DNA of 64,000 nucleotides, from contig NZ_JABAIH010000004.1 of NCBI RefSeq assembly GCF_012641395.1, forward strand, positions 62,001 to 126,000, given 5' to 3'. This DNA comes from Rhizobium sp. P32RR-XVIII. Lineage in GTDB: Bacteria > Pseudomonadota > Alphaproteobacteria > Rhizobiales > Rhizobiaceae. Both the position numbers and the translations under genes were made by a program. Under the pieces are notes generated by a model that did no database searches, was not told the DNA's origin, and worked only from the letters and a program-made list of their open reading frames with translations. Within the stretch, counting starts at the first letter, position 1. Every line of letters begins with the position of its first letter. Below, piece by piece: positions 33,054-42,531 of this stretch.

Positions 33054-34235
33054 ATGTTGGCACGCAGCGGAAATGATTCAGTGAGCCTCTTCGGGACGGC
33101 GCTTGCCGGCATGATCGCGATGTCGGCGGCCATGGGTTTCGGACGGTTTTCCTACACACCGATCCTACCCGGCATGTTGAGCGGCGTGCCCCTTTCTCCG
33201 GCGGATGCAGGGTTCATCGCCTCGGCAAATTTTGCCGGTTACCTGGCGGGTGCCGTGCTCGCCGCCTACGGCTGGGCCACGGGGCATGAACGAAAGATTG
33301 CCCTTTTGGCGCTTCTGGCGAACGCCCTGCTGCTTGCTGCAATGGCCGCGACGGATTCCGTGCTCGTCTTCGCGGTAATCCGCTTTCTTGCCGGATTGGC
33401 AAGCGCCTTTGCGATGATCTTCACCTCGTCGATCGTGTTGAGCCACGGCATGGCTGCCGGTAACGATCACGTTCAGGCGGCGCACTTCGGCGGTGCCGGG
33501 GTGGGTATTGCGCTCTCTTCCGTCATGGTGATGCTGATCGGTCTCATCTTTGCCGACGGGGCCAGCTGGCGTGCTGATTGGATTACCGGCGCACTGTTCT
33601 CGGCGCTCAGCCTCGTGGCCGTTTGGGCCCTGCTGCCATTGGAGCCGGTGCGCGCGGGCAATTCAGGCAAGGAGCCGCCGATAGCCTGGAAGCTGCCGAC
33701 GGTTCTGCTGACGCTATCTTATGGCATCTTCGGATTCGGCTACGTGATCACGGCGACCTTCCTCGTCACCATCGCACGCATGGATGCCGCAGGGCGGACG
33801 GTCGAATTCCTCTGCTGGTTCATCGCCGGCCTGACCGCAACCGTCGCGCTTTTTGCGTGGCGACCGCTCGTGCGTCCGCTTGGCCTCGGCTGGGTCTATG
33901 TCGCCACTCTTCTGGTGGAGGCGGTGGGAGTTCTCGCGACGGTGCTTCTGCCGCACTTGATAGCGCCGCTCATCGGCGGGGCTCTCTTCGGCGTAACCTT
34001 CCTCGCCATTACTGCCTATGGACTTCAGATCGGCCGCAAGCTGGTGCCGGAAAGCGCGCGCCGCATCTTTGCAACAATGACCGCGGCCTTCGGTCTCGGC
34101 CAGATCATCGGCCCCATCGTCGCCGGCTGGATCGCTGAGCGAACCGGCAGCTTCACGGTGCCGACCTATATCGCCGCAGCGGCTCTCATTCTGTGCGCAG
34201 CGCTCGTGTTGCCGGTGATCAAGAGGTTGCACTAG
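33054..34235 (+). CDS. MFS transporter, YbfB/YjiJ family
   Basis: Protein of 393 residues with twelve predicted membrane segments and the family signature AMGFGRFSYTPILPGML near residue 23. Other landmarks are the SHGMAAGNDH loop and FGLGQIIGPIVAGWIAERTGS near the end. It is divergent from the PadR regulator, so it may be a regulated exporter. ATG 33054 has no strong ribosome site; the start is tentative. Substrate unknown. Confidence 0.82.
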   Translation: MLARSGNDSVSLFGTALAGMIAMSAAMGFGRFSYTPILPGMLSGVPLSPADAGFIASANFAGYLAGAVLAAYGWATGHERKIALLALLANALLLAAMAATDSVLVFAVIRFLAGLASAFAMIFTSSIVLSHGMAAGNDHVQAAHFGGAGVGIALSSVMVMLIGLIFADGASWRADWITGALFSALSLVAVWALLPLEPVRAGNSGKEPPIAWKLPTVLLTLSYGIFGFGYVITATFLVTIARMDAAGRTVEFLCWFIAGLTATVALFAWRPLVRPLGLGWVYVATLLVEAVGVLATVLLPHLIAPLIGGALFGVTFLAITAYGLQIGRKLVPESARRIFATMTAAFGLGQIIGPIVAGWIAERTGSFTVPTYIAAAALILCAALVLPVIKRLH

Positions 34236-34359
34236 GCCGTTACAATTACGTAACGATGGGGTGAGCCCATTGCCGCACCTCGCGAACTGCCGTAGTTTTC
34301 GCCGCAATTAGTCTGTTTAGAGACTCCGAAAACTCCAGTTCAGGAAAGCAAGCTCTCCC

Positions 34360-35625
34360 GTGTTCGTATCCTATTTTCCCAAGCCCAGGCTTTTCTTCAC
34401 CTCAGCTGTAGCTTGGGCGCTTGTGGCCGTTCTCGTTTGGTATTTCGTGGGTTCCGGACTCGGATCCCTGATTGGCCTGCCGCCGCTGCCCCCGGGCCAG
34501 GACGCGCCGATCGGCGTCTCGGTCTTCTGGTCGGCACCGTTCCTGTGGTTTTACGTCTACTATGTTTTGGCGGTTGCGCTCTTTGCCGCCTTCTGGTTCA
34601 CCTACAGCCCGCACCGCTGGCAGATGTGGTCAGTGCTCGGCTCTGCGCTGATCATCTTCAATACGTATTTCTCGGTTCAGGTGAGCGTTGCCATCAATGC
34701 CTGGTACGGACCGTTCTACGATCTGATCCAGCAGGCTCTCGCGAAAACGGCACCGGTGACTGCATCTCAACTCTATCTCGGCATGTTGGGTTTCGCCGGC
34801 ATCGCCTTCGTGGCGATCACCGTCGGCGTGCTCAATCTCTTCTTCGTCAGCCACTGGATCTTCCGCTGGCGCACGGCGATGAACGAATACTATATGTCGT
34901 ACTGGCCGAAGCTTCGTCATATCGAAGGCGCCTCACAGCGTGTTCAGGAAGACACGATGCGCTTCTCGTCCACGGTGGAAAGCCTCGGCGTGAGCCTCGT
35001 CAGCTCGGTCATGACGCTGATCGCCTTTCTGCCGGTGCTCTTCAAGATCGGCGCCAGCATCACCGAACTGCCGCTGATCGGCGAGGTACCGCATGCGCTC
35101 GTCTGGGCGGCGCTCTTCTGGTCGATCTTTGGAACGGTCTTCCTCGGTCTTGTCGGCTTCAAGCTGCCGGGACTCGAATTCCGCAACCAGCGCGTCGAGG
35201 CGTCTTATCGCAAGGAACTGGTTTATGGCGAAGACCACGCCGACCGCGCCACGCCGCCGACAGTGGCGGAGCTCTTCGCCAATGTGCGGCGCAACTACTT
35301 CCGTCTCTATTTCCACTACATGTATTTCAACGTTGCCCGCATCTTCTACCTGCAGGCCGACAACCTTTTCAGTCTGATCGTGCTCGTTCCTTCGATCGTG
35401 GCCGGCAAGCTGACGCTCGGCCTGCTGACGCAGATCAACAACGTTTTCGATCAGGTGCGAGGCTCGTTCCAATATCTGGTCAATTCGTGGACGACGATCG
35501 TCGAGCTGTTGTCGATCTACAAGCGCCTACGCACCTTCGAATCCGCGATAGAAGGCGAGCCATTGCCTGACATCGATCAACGCTATCTGGAGCGCGAAGC
35601 GGGTATCATCCACGTCGACGGTTAA
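34360..35625 (+). CDS. bacA: BacA/SbmA peptide transporter
   Basis: Proton-driven inner-membrane transporter of 421 residues that takes up antimicrobial peptides; in S. meliloti it is needed for bacteroid survival against host peptides. The sequence begins [13 protein letters not shown], as in SbmA (MFKSFFPKP), and has several membrane segments, with [31 protein letters not shown] and [24 protein letters not shown] near the end. GTG 34360 with an AGGAAAG upstream is chosen because it reproduces the conserved N-terminus. No ATPase domain. Confidence 0.93.
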   Translation: MFVSYFPKPRLFFTSAVAWALVAVLVWYFVGSGLGSLIGLPPLPPGQDAPIGVSVFWSAPFLWFYVYYVLAVALFAAFWFTYSPHRWQMWSVLGSALIIFNTYFSVQVSVAINAWYGPFYDLIQQALAKTAPVTASQLYLGMLGFAGIAFVAITVGVLNLFFVSHWIFRWRTAMNEYYMSYWPKLRHIEGASQRVQEDTMRFSSTVESLGVSLVSSVMTLIAFLPVLFKIGASITELPLIGEVPHALVWAALFWSIFGTVFLGLVGFKLPGLEFRNQRVEASYRKELVYGEDHADRATPPTVAELFANVRRNYFRLYFHYMYFNVARIFYLQADNLFSLIVLVPSIVAGKLTLGLLTQINNVFDQVRGSFQYLVNSWTTIVELLSIYKRLRTFESAIEGEPLPDIDQRYLEREAGIIHVDG

Positions 35626-35707
35626 GCGGAGCGCGCTGATCTTGTGACGGGTAGCGGCACCATTCGCCGCTCCCCTTCATTCCGCGGGATAAGTGCAGAA
35701 GGACGAC

Positions 35708-36709
35708 CTAAAGCCCTGATGTCTGCGTCTGCTCCTTCAGCTTCACCCACGCCTTGATCATCGGAATCGCTTCCGAATAGCTGACGCAGGCGACATCCGG
35801 GCGGTGGCAGACGTCGCTCACCAGCCGGTCGAGCGCCCGCCAATAGGCGCCGCTGTTCATTTCCACGAAGTGGAAGCCGAGTTGGAGGGGAATACGGTCT
35901 CCAGCATATTGCTTGTCGAAGGCGTTCCTGAAAGCGGTATAGGCGCGTTCTTCGAAGGCCTTGCTGTCGGCCTTGTCTTCCTTGCCTTTGGATTGGCGGA
36001 CGAAGAGGTTGTAGTCCATGCCGATGACCGGCTTGTCGTTCGGTCCCTCGGGAATGAGAGGCAGACCGAACCGGACGACGCCGTCTTCCATCACCGGCAT
36101 CGCGGGACCCTTGGTGACCAAGCTGGCGTCATAGGAAAAGCCGGCTTTCCTCTCTGCAGCAACCATGTCGCCGCCCGCCGTTGCGGATAGGTAGGGAGCA
36201 CGAAAACCCTTGATGCCGTGCTCGACCAGATCCTGCCAGCCTTGCGGCTCTTCGAGATCGACGCTTTTCCACGCGCTCTTCAGCGTTGCCTTGAACGTCG
36301 CGTATTCCTGGGACCAATCGGCCTCGCTCCATTGGCGGCCGTCGAAATGCCCGCAGCCGTGGCTGGAAATGTCGTGACCCTCGAGATGCGCATGCCAGAT
36401 GTTGCCGAGCCGCTCGCGGATTTCGTCGTCGCTTTGGGCAAAACCGACGTTCGATTTTCCGCGTTTCTGATGAGGGGCTTGGTAGGCTTTCTTCGCAGCC
36501 TGATTCATCAGGAAGGTGCAGGAGAGAAAATAGGTGAAGTGGGCGCCATTCCGGGCAGCCATCTCGCGGCTCTTCTGCCAGAGCGCGTTATCATGCGCGC
36601 CGTCGAAGGAAACGATCAACAGCTGCTTCGGCGGCTGGTCAGCGGCCTGTACGGGGAGGGAGGCGACAAGACAAAGCGCCAGCGAGGCAGGAAAAATAGG
36701 ATGAAGCAT
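35708..36709 (-). CDS. secreted polysaccharide deacetylase-like protein
   Basis: Protein of 333 residues with a signal peptide ending at PVQAADQP. The NodB fold is indicated by IVSFDGAHDNALW near residue 32, HDISSHGCGHF near 110 (HxxSH metal site) and GIKGFRAPYLSATAGGD near 162. It probably deacetylates or otherwise modifies a periplasmic polysaccharide or peptidoglycan. It converges with bacA 82 bases away. The substrate is not predictable. Confidence 0.8.
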   Translation of the reverse strand: MLHPIFPASLALCLVASLPVQAADQPPKQLLIVSFDGAHDNALWQKSREMAARNGAHFTYFLSCTFLMNQAAKKAYQAPHQKRGKSNVGFAQSDDEIRERLGNIWHAHLEGHDISSHGCGHFDGRQWSEADWSQEYATFKATLKSAWKSVDLEEPQGWQDLVEHGIKGFRAPYLSATAGGDMVAAERKAGFSYDASLVTKGPAMPVMEDGVVRFGLPLIPEGPNDKPVIGMDYNLFVRQSKGKEDKADSKAFEERAYTAFRNAFDKQYAGDRIPLQLGFHFVEMNSGAYWRALDRLVSDVCHRPDVACVSYSEAIPMIKAWVKLKEQTQTSGL

Positions 36710-36827
36710 GGATACCGTGATAATTTGTTTGCGGTTTTCCTGTTACAGAATTGCGGCAAAGCTGCGGTCTTGCTGGCGTTTTTCGGCATCTACCGCTAAG
36801 CCTCGGTAATCGGACAGGAGACGCACC

Positions 36828-37412
36828 ATGGCATTGCTTATCATCGGCATCATACTTTTTCTCGGGCTCCATCTGGTGAGGGTGATCGCGCCCGGATTTC
36901 GCCAATCGATGATCGCAAGCCTCGGAGAGAACGGCTGGAGGATCGCCTACTCGGTCGTCAGCATTCTGTCGCTGATCGTGCTTATCTACGGATTCGGCCA
37001 GGCGCGGCAGGTAACCGGTATGCTGTACAATCCGCCGGTGTGGATGGCGCACATCGCTATCACCCTGATGCTGATCGCGCTGATCTGTCTTGCCGCCTCG
37101 CTGCTCCCCGCAGGTCACATTGCGGTCAGGACAAAGCATCCAATGGTGCTGTCGGTGAAGATCTGGGCATTCGCGCATCTTTTGGCTAACGGCGAGACCT
37201 CGTCTGTGCTGCTGTTTGGTGCCTTCCTTGCCTGGGGCGTCATTCTCCGCATCTCGTTGAAGCGGCGCCAGCGGGCAGGCGAGCTGAAGCTCCGGCCCTT
37301 CGTTTCCGGCAAGTTCGATCTCTACGCCATCGTCATCGGCGCTGTCGCCTGGGCGTTGTTGATCTGGAGGGTGCACGAGTGGCTGATAGGCGTTTCGCCG
37401 CTCGCTATGTGA
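36828..37412 (+). CDS. NnrU-family membrane protein
   Basis: Protein of 194 residues with about five membrane segments and the NnrU patterns FLGLHLVRVIAPGFR, VKIWAFAHLLANGETSSVLLFGAFLAWG. ACAGGAGACGCACC precedes ATG 36828. NnrU was first linked to nitrite and nitric oxide reduction, but no denitrification genes are near, so a different role is likely here. Confidence 0.82.
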   Translation: MALLIIGIILFLGLHLVRVIAPGFRQSMIASLGENGWRIAYSVVSILSLIVLIYGFGQARQVTGMLYNPPVWMAHIAITLMLIALICLAASLLPAGHIAVRTKHPMVLSVKIWAFAHLLANGETSSVLLFGAFLAWGVILRISLKRRQRAGELKLRPFVSGKFDLYAIVIGAVAWALLIWRVHEWLIGVSPLAM

Positions 37413-37513
37413 CGAATCTTTGGCATCCCCCTTACAAGTGCCGCAAAATGGAGTAGAAGGCCGCAGAATATGCGGGAACGCATGGACTGGGCTTATCCGC
37501 GCCGGAGACGAGA

Positions 37514-38197
37514 ATGGTATTCAACGACGACAGCTTCATCCGTGAAGTCAACGAGGAACTTCGTTCCGACCAGATGAAGAGCGCGTGGCACAGGTTCGGC
37601 CGGTATGTCATCGCCGCCGCTGTTCTGATCGTGCTCGGGACGGCTGCGAAGGTGGCCTATGAATACTGGGACGAGAACCAGTCTTCCGGCACCGGCGATC
37701 AGTTTCTGGCGGCCATGAAGCTTGCCGACGAGAACAAGAGCGACGAAGCGCTTGCCGCTCTCGCAAAACTGGAAAAGGACGGCCACGGCGCCTATCCGGT
37801 TCTTGCGCGCATGCGTGCGGCGACCGTCCAGGCGCAGAAGGGCGACACCGCCGCTGCCGTCGCCGCCTTCGAAGCGATCGGCAAGGATCAGGCCGTTCCG
37901 GAAGCTGTCCGCGACGCCGCCAAGATTCGCGCGGGATGGCTGCTGATCGACAACGGCACCTATGAGCAGGTTTCCGCAGCCGTCGAAGAGTTGGCCATTC
38001 CGGCAAGCGCCTTCCGTCACTCGGCGCGCGAAGCGCTCGGCCTTGCTGCCTACAAGGCAGGCAACATGGCGCAGGCCCGTCAGTGGTTCCAGGCGATCGC
38101 CGACGATGTGGCCAGCCCGCGCAACGTTGCAAACCGCGCCCAGATGATGCTTGATAATATCACCGCATCCGGCAAGGCACCAGCTGCTCAAGGCTGA
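37514..38197 (+). CDS. YfgM-like membrane-anchored TPR protein
   Basis: Protein of 227 residues: a short N-terminus (FNDDSFIREVNEELRSDQMK), one membrane anchor at about residues 30-48, and a periplasmic tetratricopeptide region. It resembles YfgM, which associates with SecYEG and chaperones. The gene is followed 15 bases later by der, the same neighbour order as yfgM-bamB-der in E. coli, but no bamB is found here. Confidence 0.82.
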   Translation: MVFNDDSFIREVNEELRSDQMKSAWHRFGRYVIAAAVLIVLGTAAKVAYEYWDENQSSGTGDQFLAAMKLADENKSDEALAALAKLEKDGHGAYPVLARMRAATVQAQKGDTAAAVAAFEAIGKDQAVPEAVRDAAKIRAGWLLIDNGTYEQVSAAVEELAIPASAFRHSAREALGLAAYKAGNMAQARQWFQAIADDVASPRNVANRAQMMLDNITASGKAPAAQG

Positions 38198-38212
38198 AAC
38201 TAAGGATCTATA

Positions 38213-39631
38213 ATGAGCTTTACGGTCGCCATCGTCGGTCGCCCGAATGTCGGCAAGTCGACGCTTTTCAACCGTCTGGTTGGGAAGAAGCTGGCGCTCG
38301 TCGATGATACGCCGGGCGTCACCCGCGACCGCCGTCCGGGCGATGCGCGGCTCGTCGATCTCAAGTTCACGATCGTCGACACTGCCGGTCTGGAAGAGGC
38401 GGACGCCGAAAGCCTTCAAGGCCGCATGCGTGCGCAGACGGAAGCGGCAATCGATGATGCGGACCTTTCGCTTTTCGTCGTCGATGCAAAGACGGGCCTG
38501 ACACCGGTCGATACGGCGCTTGCCGAGATGCTGCGCCGCCGCGGCAAGCCGGTGGTGCTCGTCGCGAACAAAGCCGAAGCGCGCGGCTCCGACAGCGGCT
38601 TTTACGATGCCTTTTCGCTGGGGCTCGGCGAGCCGACGCCGATCTCCGCCGAGCACGGGCAGGGCATGCTCGACTTGCGCGATGCGATCGTGGCAGCGCT
38701 TGGCGAGGAGCGTGCCTTTCCGCCGAAGGAAGACGTTGCCGTCACCGACGTGGACGTGCCGCAGACGGACGTCGACGGCGAGGACGACGAGGAACCGGTC
38801 TACGACGACACGAAGCCGCTGCGCGTTGCGATTGTCGGGCGCCCGAATGCCGGCAAGTCGACGCTCATCAACCGCTTCCTCGGTGAAGACCGGCTGCTGA
38901 CTGGACCGGAGGCTGGCATCACTCGCGATTCCATCTCCGTCGAATGGGACTGGCGCGGCCGCACGATCAAGATGTTCGACACCGCCGGCATGCGCCGCAA
39001 GGCGAAGGTCATCGAAAAGCTGGAAAAGCTTTCAGTTGCCGATACCTTGCGGGCGATCCGCTTTGCCGAACTCGTCGTCATCGTTTTCGACGCAACGATC
39101 CCCTTCGAAAAGCAGGATCTGCACATCGTTGACCTGGTGCTGCGCGAAGGCCGCGCTGCGGTGCTTGCCTTCAACAAGTGGGATATGATCGAGGACCCTC
39201 AAGCGGTTCTCGCCGATCTGCGCGAGAAGACCGACCGGCTGCTGCCGCAGGCTCGCGGTATCCGCGCCGTACCGATTTCCGGACAGACGGGCCGTGGCCT
39301 CGACAAGCTGATGCAGTCGATCATCGATACAGACAAGGTCTGGAACAAGCGCATTTCGACGGCGCGCTTGAATAGGTGGCTGGAACAGCAGCAGGTTCAA
39401 CATCCGCCTCCGGCTGTTTCCGGCCGGCGTATCAAACTGAAGTACATGACGCAGGTGAAAGCCCGTCCACCGGCATTCATGATTTCCTGCACGCGTTCCG
39501 ACGCGCTGCCGGAATCCTACACGCGCTACCTGATCAATGGATTGCGCGAGGATTTCGACATGCCGAGCGTGCCAATCCGCATCCACTACCGCTCGCCGGA
39601 CAATCCCTACGAGTCGAGGAAGAAGCGCTAA
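38213..39631 (+). CDS. der: ribosome-associated GTPase Der (EngA)
   Basis: Essential GTPase of 472 residues for 50S ribosome assembly. It has two tandem G domains, [16 protein letters not shown] near residue 9 with NKAE, and [18 protein letters not shown] near 209 with NKWD, plus a C-terminal KH-like domain. The two P-loops are a hallmark of Der. It follows the YfgM-like gene closely in one operon. Confidence 0.95.
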   Translation: MSFTVAIVGRPNVGKSTLFNRLVGKKLALVDDTPGVTRDRRPGDARLVDLKFTIVDTAGLEEADAESLQGRMRAQTEAAIDDADLSLFVVDAKTGLTPVDTALAEMLRRRGKPVVLVANKAEARGSDSGFYDAFSLGLGEPTPISAEHGQGMLDLRDAIVAALGEERAFPPKEDVAVTDVDVPQTDVDGEDDEEPVYDDTKPLRVAIVGRPNAGKSTLINRFLGEDRLLTGPEAGITRDSISVEWDWRGRTIKMFDTAGMRRKAKVIEKLEKLSVADTLRAIRFAELVVIVFDATIPFEKQDLHIVDLVLREGRAAVLAFNKWDMIEDPQAVLADLREKTDRLLPQARGIRAVPISGQTGRGLDKLMQSIIDTDKVWNKRISTARLNRWLEQQQVQHPPPAVSGRRIKLKYMTQVKARPPAFMISCTRSDALPESYTRYLINGLREDFDMPSVPIRIHYRSPDNPYESRKKR

Positions 39632-39789
39632 GGCTCGGCAGCTGAGCGTTTATGCCATGCGCAGGCTATGCACATGGCAACCGGCTGGAGCTGCTGATGC
39701 CGAGCAAACGGCCAGCAGCAGCGTCCATTCCATGACAGTCCTTGCGGCACGAGCCGCTTCGGCAATGATCCTTCGAAACCTCGGCGACC

Positions 39790-40227
39790 CTACTCGAGGA
39801 ATGTCGTCCGGAACCGCTCGAACATGCTCCGCTTTCCTTCCGTCGCGAAAGAGCGGATGTGCCGGGCGGCCGTCGCGGCATTCACCGTAGCGCCGAAGTG
39901 GCAGTAGCAGATGACCTTGTGCAGTTCCCTGTCGGTCAACTCGAAGAACCGCTTCGCTTCACCATAGGTGTCGTTTTCCATCCCGGCTGCACGCAGCACA
40001 GGATCCTTGAAAGCGACGGTGATCGGTGAGTTGTCGGCGCGCATGATTTCGCGTCCGGCTTCTGACTGATACTCTGTCTGGTGAAGTGTCGAGAGGTGCC
40101 GGTTGGGAAACTGCTCGAGAACTTCTGCCCAGCGTAGCAGACGGTCCCGACGCGACATCGGTGCGCGCATATGGTCTTGGTTGACATTTGCGACAGTACG
40201 CAGTTGGTCAAGCGCCTGATGTTTCAT
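39790..40227 (-). CDS. conserved small protein, function unknown
   Basis: Protein of 145 residues, MKHQALDQLRTVANVNQDHM at the start, then SRRDRLLRWAEVLEQFPNRHLSTLHQTEY and ELHKVICYCHFGATVNAATAARHI. No signal peptide or membrane segment. ATG 40227 follows GGAGG. A family known mainly from rhizobia, but no function is recognised. Good ribosome site and conserved look support a real gene. Confidence 0.7.
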   Translation of the reverse strand: MKHQALDQLRTVANVNQDHMRAPMSRRDRLLRWAEVLEQFPNRHLSTLHQTEYQSEAGREIMRADNSPITVAFKDPVLRAAGMENDTYGEAKRFFELTDRELHKVICYCHFGATVNAATAARHIRSFATEGKRSMFERFRTTFLE

Positions 40228-40536
40228 TTCTGCCTCCGTTTCAGACGATGGCTGCTTCGCCCCCTTACTTCTTGCCCTGACGTAAGATTGACTCTTGCCG
40301 CCGCGGAAGTCCAATCACGATGATACCCGGCGGCTATTTTGTGTAGTTGGAACCCCTTCTGCGCGGCTCTATTGCGGGAAGCGGCGATGCAAAGGCGCGG
40401 TGACTGAGATGGAGCGCAGGACTTGTTCTGAAGGCTCAAGTATAAAGTGAGCTGGAATAGATCTGCACAAGGGCGGGCGCGAGGATGGCCTCCGTCGTGC
40501 GTTCTCGTTGCTTCCAATTTGCGCTATGCTTAGCGG
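40228..40536. other. 309-base intergenic region between a minus-strand and a plus-strand gene
   Basis: Divergent spacer upstream of both genes. A TTGCTT/TATGCT pair at about 40509-40530 could be a promoter for the exported protein. I see no coding frame with a ribosome site and no strong hairpin. Confidence 0.4.
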
Positions 40537-40908
40537 ATGGAACGCCGGCACGCCAAACTGGTGGCAATGTTGTTGCTGGCAGCCGCCGCCGTGACTGCCG
40601 ATAGCGTTGCTGCGGCAGCAGATGTACGTTGCGCCTGCCGCAATAAGGACGGCTCGAAATACACCCTTGGCCAGATCGCCTGCATCAGGGTTGGCGAAGT
40701 GTCTTATCTCGCTCGCTGCGAAATGAACCTGAATGTCCTGACGTGGCGGAAACTGCGGGACGGGTGCCCGACGGCCCAAGCGCCGATCGGGACGTTCTCC
40801 TCCGTTGAGAGTGCTGGCAGGAGCCTGGGAGTTCCATCTCAGGGAACCGTTGGGGCAACATCCGCCTCGATCCAAAAGCCGAAACTGGTGACAGCTGCCG
40901 CCGAGTAG
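40537..40908 (+). CDS. small exported cysteine-containing protein, function unknown
   Basis: Protein of 123 residues with an N-terminal signal peptide (LVAMLLLAAAAVTADSVAAAADV) and five cysteines in the mature part, in RCACRN, IACIR, RCEMN and DGCPTA. It ends directly against the convergent ohrR stop at 40909. Not recognised as a named family. The periplasmic location is inferred from the leader. Confidence 0.62.
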   Translation: MERRHAKLVAMLLLAAAAVTADSVAAAADVRCACRNKDGSKYTLGQIACIRVGEVSYLARCEMNLNVLTWRKLRDGCPTAQAPIGTFSSVESAGRSLGVPSQGTVGATSASIQKPKLVTAAAE

Positions 40909-41349
40909 TCAAACTGCGCTCTTGTTCAGCGCCTCACGCAGCGCCACGATCTCGGCTTCCAGGCGCGCAAGACCGGCTGCATCCCGGCCAGTGGCATTTG
41001 CGATACAGTTCGGGATCGCGGCGGCTTTCTCCTTCAGTCTGATCCCTTCGTCGCTCAGGCGGGCAATGACGACGCGTTCATCCACCTTGCTGCGGTCGCG
41101 ACGGATATAGCCAGCGGCTTCGAGACGCTTCAGCAGGGGAGTGAGAGTGCTCGATTCCAGGAAGAGCTTTTCACCGAGGCCGCCGACGGTCTGTCCGTCT
41201 TCCTGCCACAGCGAGACCATTACCAGGTATTGCGGGTAGGTTAGGCCAAGCGCGTCCAGCAGCGGCTTATAGACGCGATTCATCGCGTGGCCCGCCGTGT
41301 ATATGGCGAAACAGATGGAACCGTCGAGTTTCAGCTGGTAGTCATTCAT
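40909..41349 (-). CDS. ohrR: OhrR-type MarR family organic-peroxide regulator
   Basis: Repressor of 146 residues with the OhrR N-terminus LDGSICFAIYTAGHAMNRVYKPLL carrying the reactive cysteine at residue 13, then LTYPQYLVMVSLW and the helix-turn-helix LGEKLFLESSTLTPLLKRLEAAGYIRR. In known OhrR proteins, oxidation of that cysteine by organic hydroperoxides releases DNA. ATG 41349 follows a GGAGACAGG. It is divergent from an esterase gene with two palindromes between them. No ohr gene is adjacent. Confidence 0.88.
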   Translation of the reverse strand: MNDYQLKLDGSICFAIYTAGHAMNRVYKPLLDALGLTYPQYLVMVSLWQEDGQTVGGLGEKLFLESSTLTPLLKRLEAAGYIRRDRSKVDERVVIARLSDEGIRLKEKAAAIPNCIANATGRDAAGLARLEAEIVALREALNKSAV

Positions 41350-41378
41350 GGCCTGTCTCCGAAAATGCATAAACTTAC

Positions 41379-41388
41379 ATCGTACGAT
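41379..41388. promoter_or_regulatory. palindrome ATCGTACGAT, candidate OhrR site 1
   Basis: Perfect 10-base palindrome in the sequence TTACATCGTACGATAAAG, 30 bases before ohrR. Together with the element at 41454-41465 it suggests OhrR control of both divergent genes. Confidence 0.45.
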
Positions 41389-41453
41389 AAAGAATCGGAA
41401 GCGCTTTTATGTGCATGGCAGCTATGCCCAAGGCATAGGTTGCTCAATAAATA

Positions 41454-41465
41454 ATCGTGCGCGAT
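41454..41465. promoter_or_regulatory. near-palindrome ATCGTGCGCGAT, candidate OhrR site 2
   Basis: Symmetric at 10 of 12 positions, in AATAATCGTGCGCGATATAAAT, 48 bases before the esterase gene. It shares ATCGT...CGAT with the site at 41379-41388. Confidence 0.42.
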
Positions 41466-41512
41466 ATAAATAGGCGTGTTCAGGACGAACCGCAACCCGA
41501 GAGGACAAGACG

Positions 41513-42526
41513 ATGTCGACCATCAAGACCACACTTTCAGCAGCAACCATCCTGGCAGCCTCGACCCTTGGCGCCGCTGCCGATCCGGTGCTCGAACCGA
41601 CGACGCAGAAATTCATCGATGCGCTTGCCGGCAGCAAGCCGATCTACACGCTGTCGCCTACTGATGCTCGCAACGTTCTGGCCGGCGCGCAGAAGATCGA
41701 CGTGAAGAAGCTTCCGGCGTCCATCGAGAACAAGGTCATCAAGGCCGGCCCGACCGGCAGCATCAAGCTTCGGATCGTTCGTCCGGAAAACGCCAAGGGT
41801 ACGCTGCCTGTCGTTATGTATTTCCATGGCGGCGGATGGGTGCTCGGCGATGCCGATACGCATGACCGCCTCGTTCGCGAGATTGCCAATGGTGCCGATG
41901 CCGCGGTTGTCTTCGTCGATTACGAGCGCTCGCCAGAGGCCCGATATCCGATCGCAATCGAGCAGGCCTATGCCGCCACCAAGTACGTCGCGGAGCATGC
42001 CAAGGAGTTCAAGGTCGATGCGAGCCGCTTGGCTGTCGTTGGCGATAGCGTCGGCGGCAACATGACGGCTGCCGTAACGCTTCTTGCCAAGGAGCGCGGT
42101 GGTCCCGCGATCGGCCAGCAGGTCCTCTTCTACCCTGTTACCGACGCCAACTTCGAGACCGGTTCCTATAATGAGTTCGCCAATGGACCCTGGCTGACGA
42201 AGGAAGCCATGAAGTGGTTCTGGAATGCTTATCTGCCGGACGAAACCAAGCGTAAGGAGCCGACGGCATCGCCGCTGCAGGCATCGCTGGAACAGCTGAA
42301 CGGCCTGCCGTCGGCACTCATCATCGTCGATGAGAACGACGTGTTGCGCGACGAAGGCGAGGCCTATGCCCGTAAGCTTAGCCAGGCCGGAGTGAAGGTT
42401 ACGTCGGTGCGCTTCAACGGCACGATCCACGACTTCGTGCTTCTGAATGCCATCAGCGAAACGCCGGCCGTCCGGGGTGCGATCAAGCTTGCCAGCGATA
42501 CGCTGCGCGCCGCGCTGCACAAATAG
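41513..42526 (+). CDS. exported alpha/beta hydrolase (acetyl-esterase/HSL family)
   Basis: Protein of 337 residues with a signal peptide ending near TLGAAADPV and hormone-sensitive-lipase-family motifs: oxyanion hole HGGGWVLGD near residue 104, nucleophile elbow GDSVGGNMT near 178 and a terminal DFVLLNA histidine region. It is divergent from OhrR, so peroxide-induced expression is plausible. A terminator hairpin lies 26 bases after its stop. Confidence 0.85.
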   Translation: MSTIKTTLSAATILAASTLGAAADPVLEPTTQKFIDALAGSKPIYTLSPTDARNVLAGAQKIDVKKLPASIENKVIKAGPTGSIKLRIVRPENAKGTLPVVMYFHGGGWVLGDADTHDRLVREIANGADAAVVFVDYERSPEARYPIAIEQAYAATKYVAEHAKEFKVDASRLAVVGDSVGGNMTAAVTLLAKERGGPAIGQQVLFYPVTDANFETGSYNEFANGPWLTKEAMKWFWNAYLPDETKRKEPTASPLQASLEQLNGLPSALIIVDENDVLRDEGEAYARKLSQAGVKVTSVRFNGTIHDFVLLNAISETPAVRGAIKLASDTLRAALHK

Positions 42527-42531
42527 AAGGC

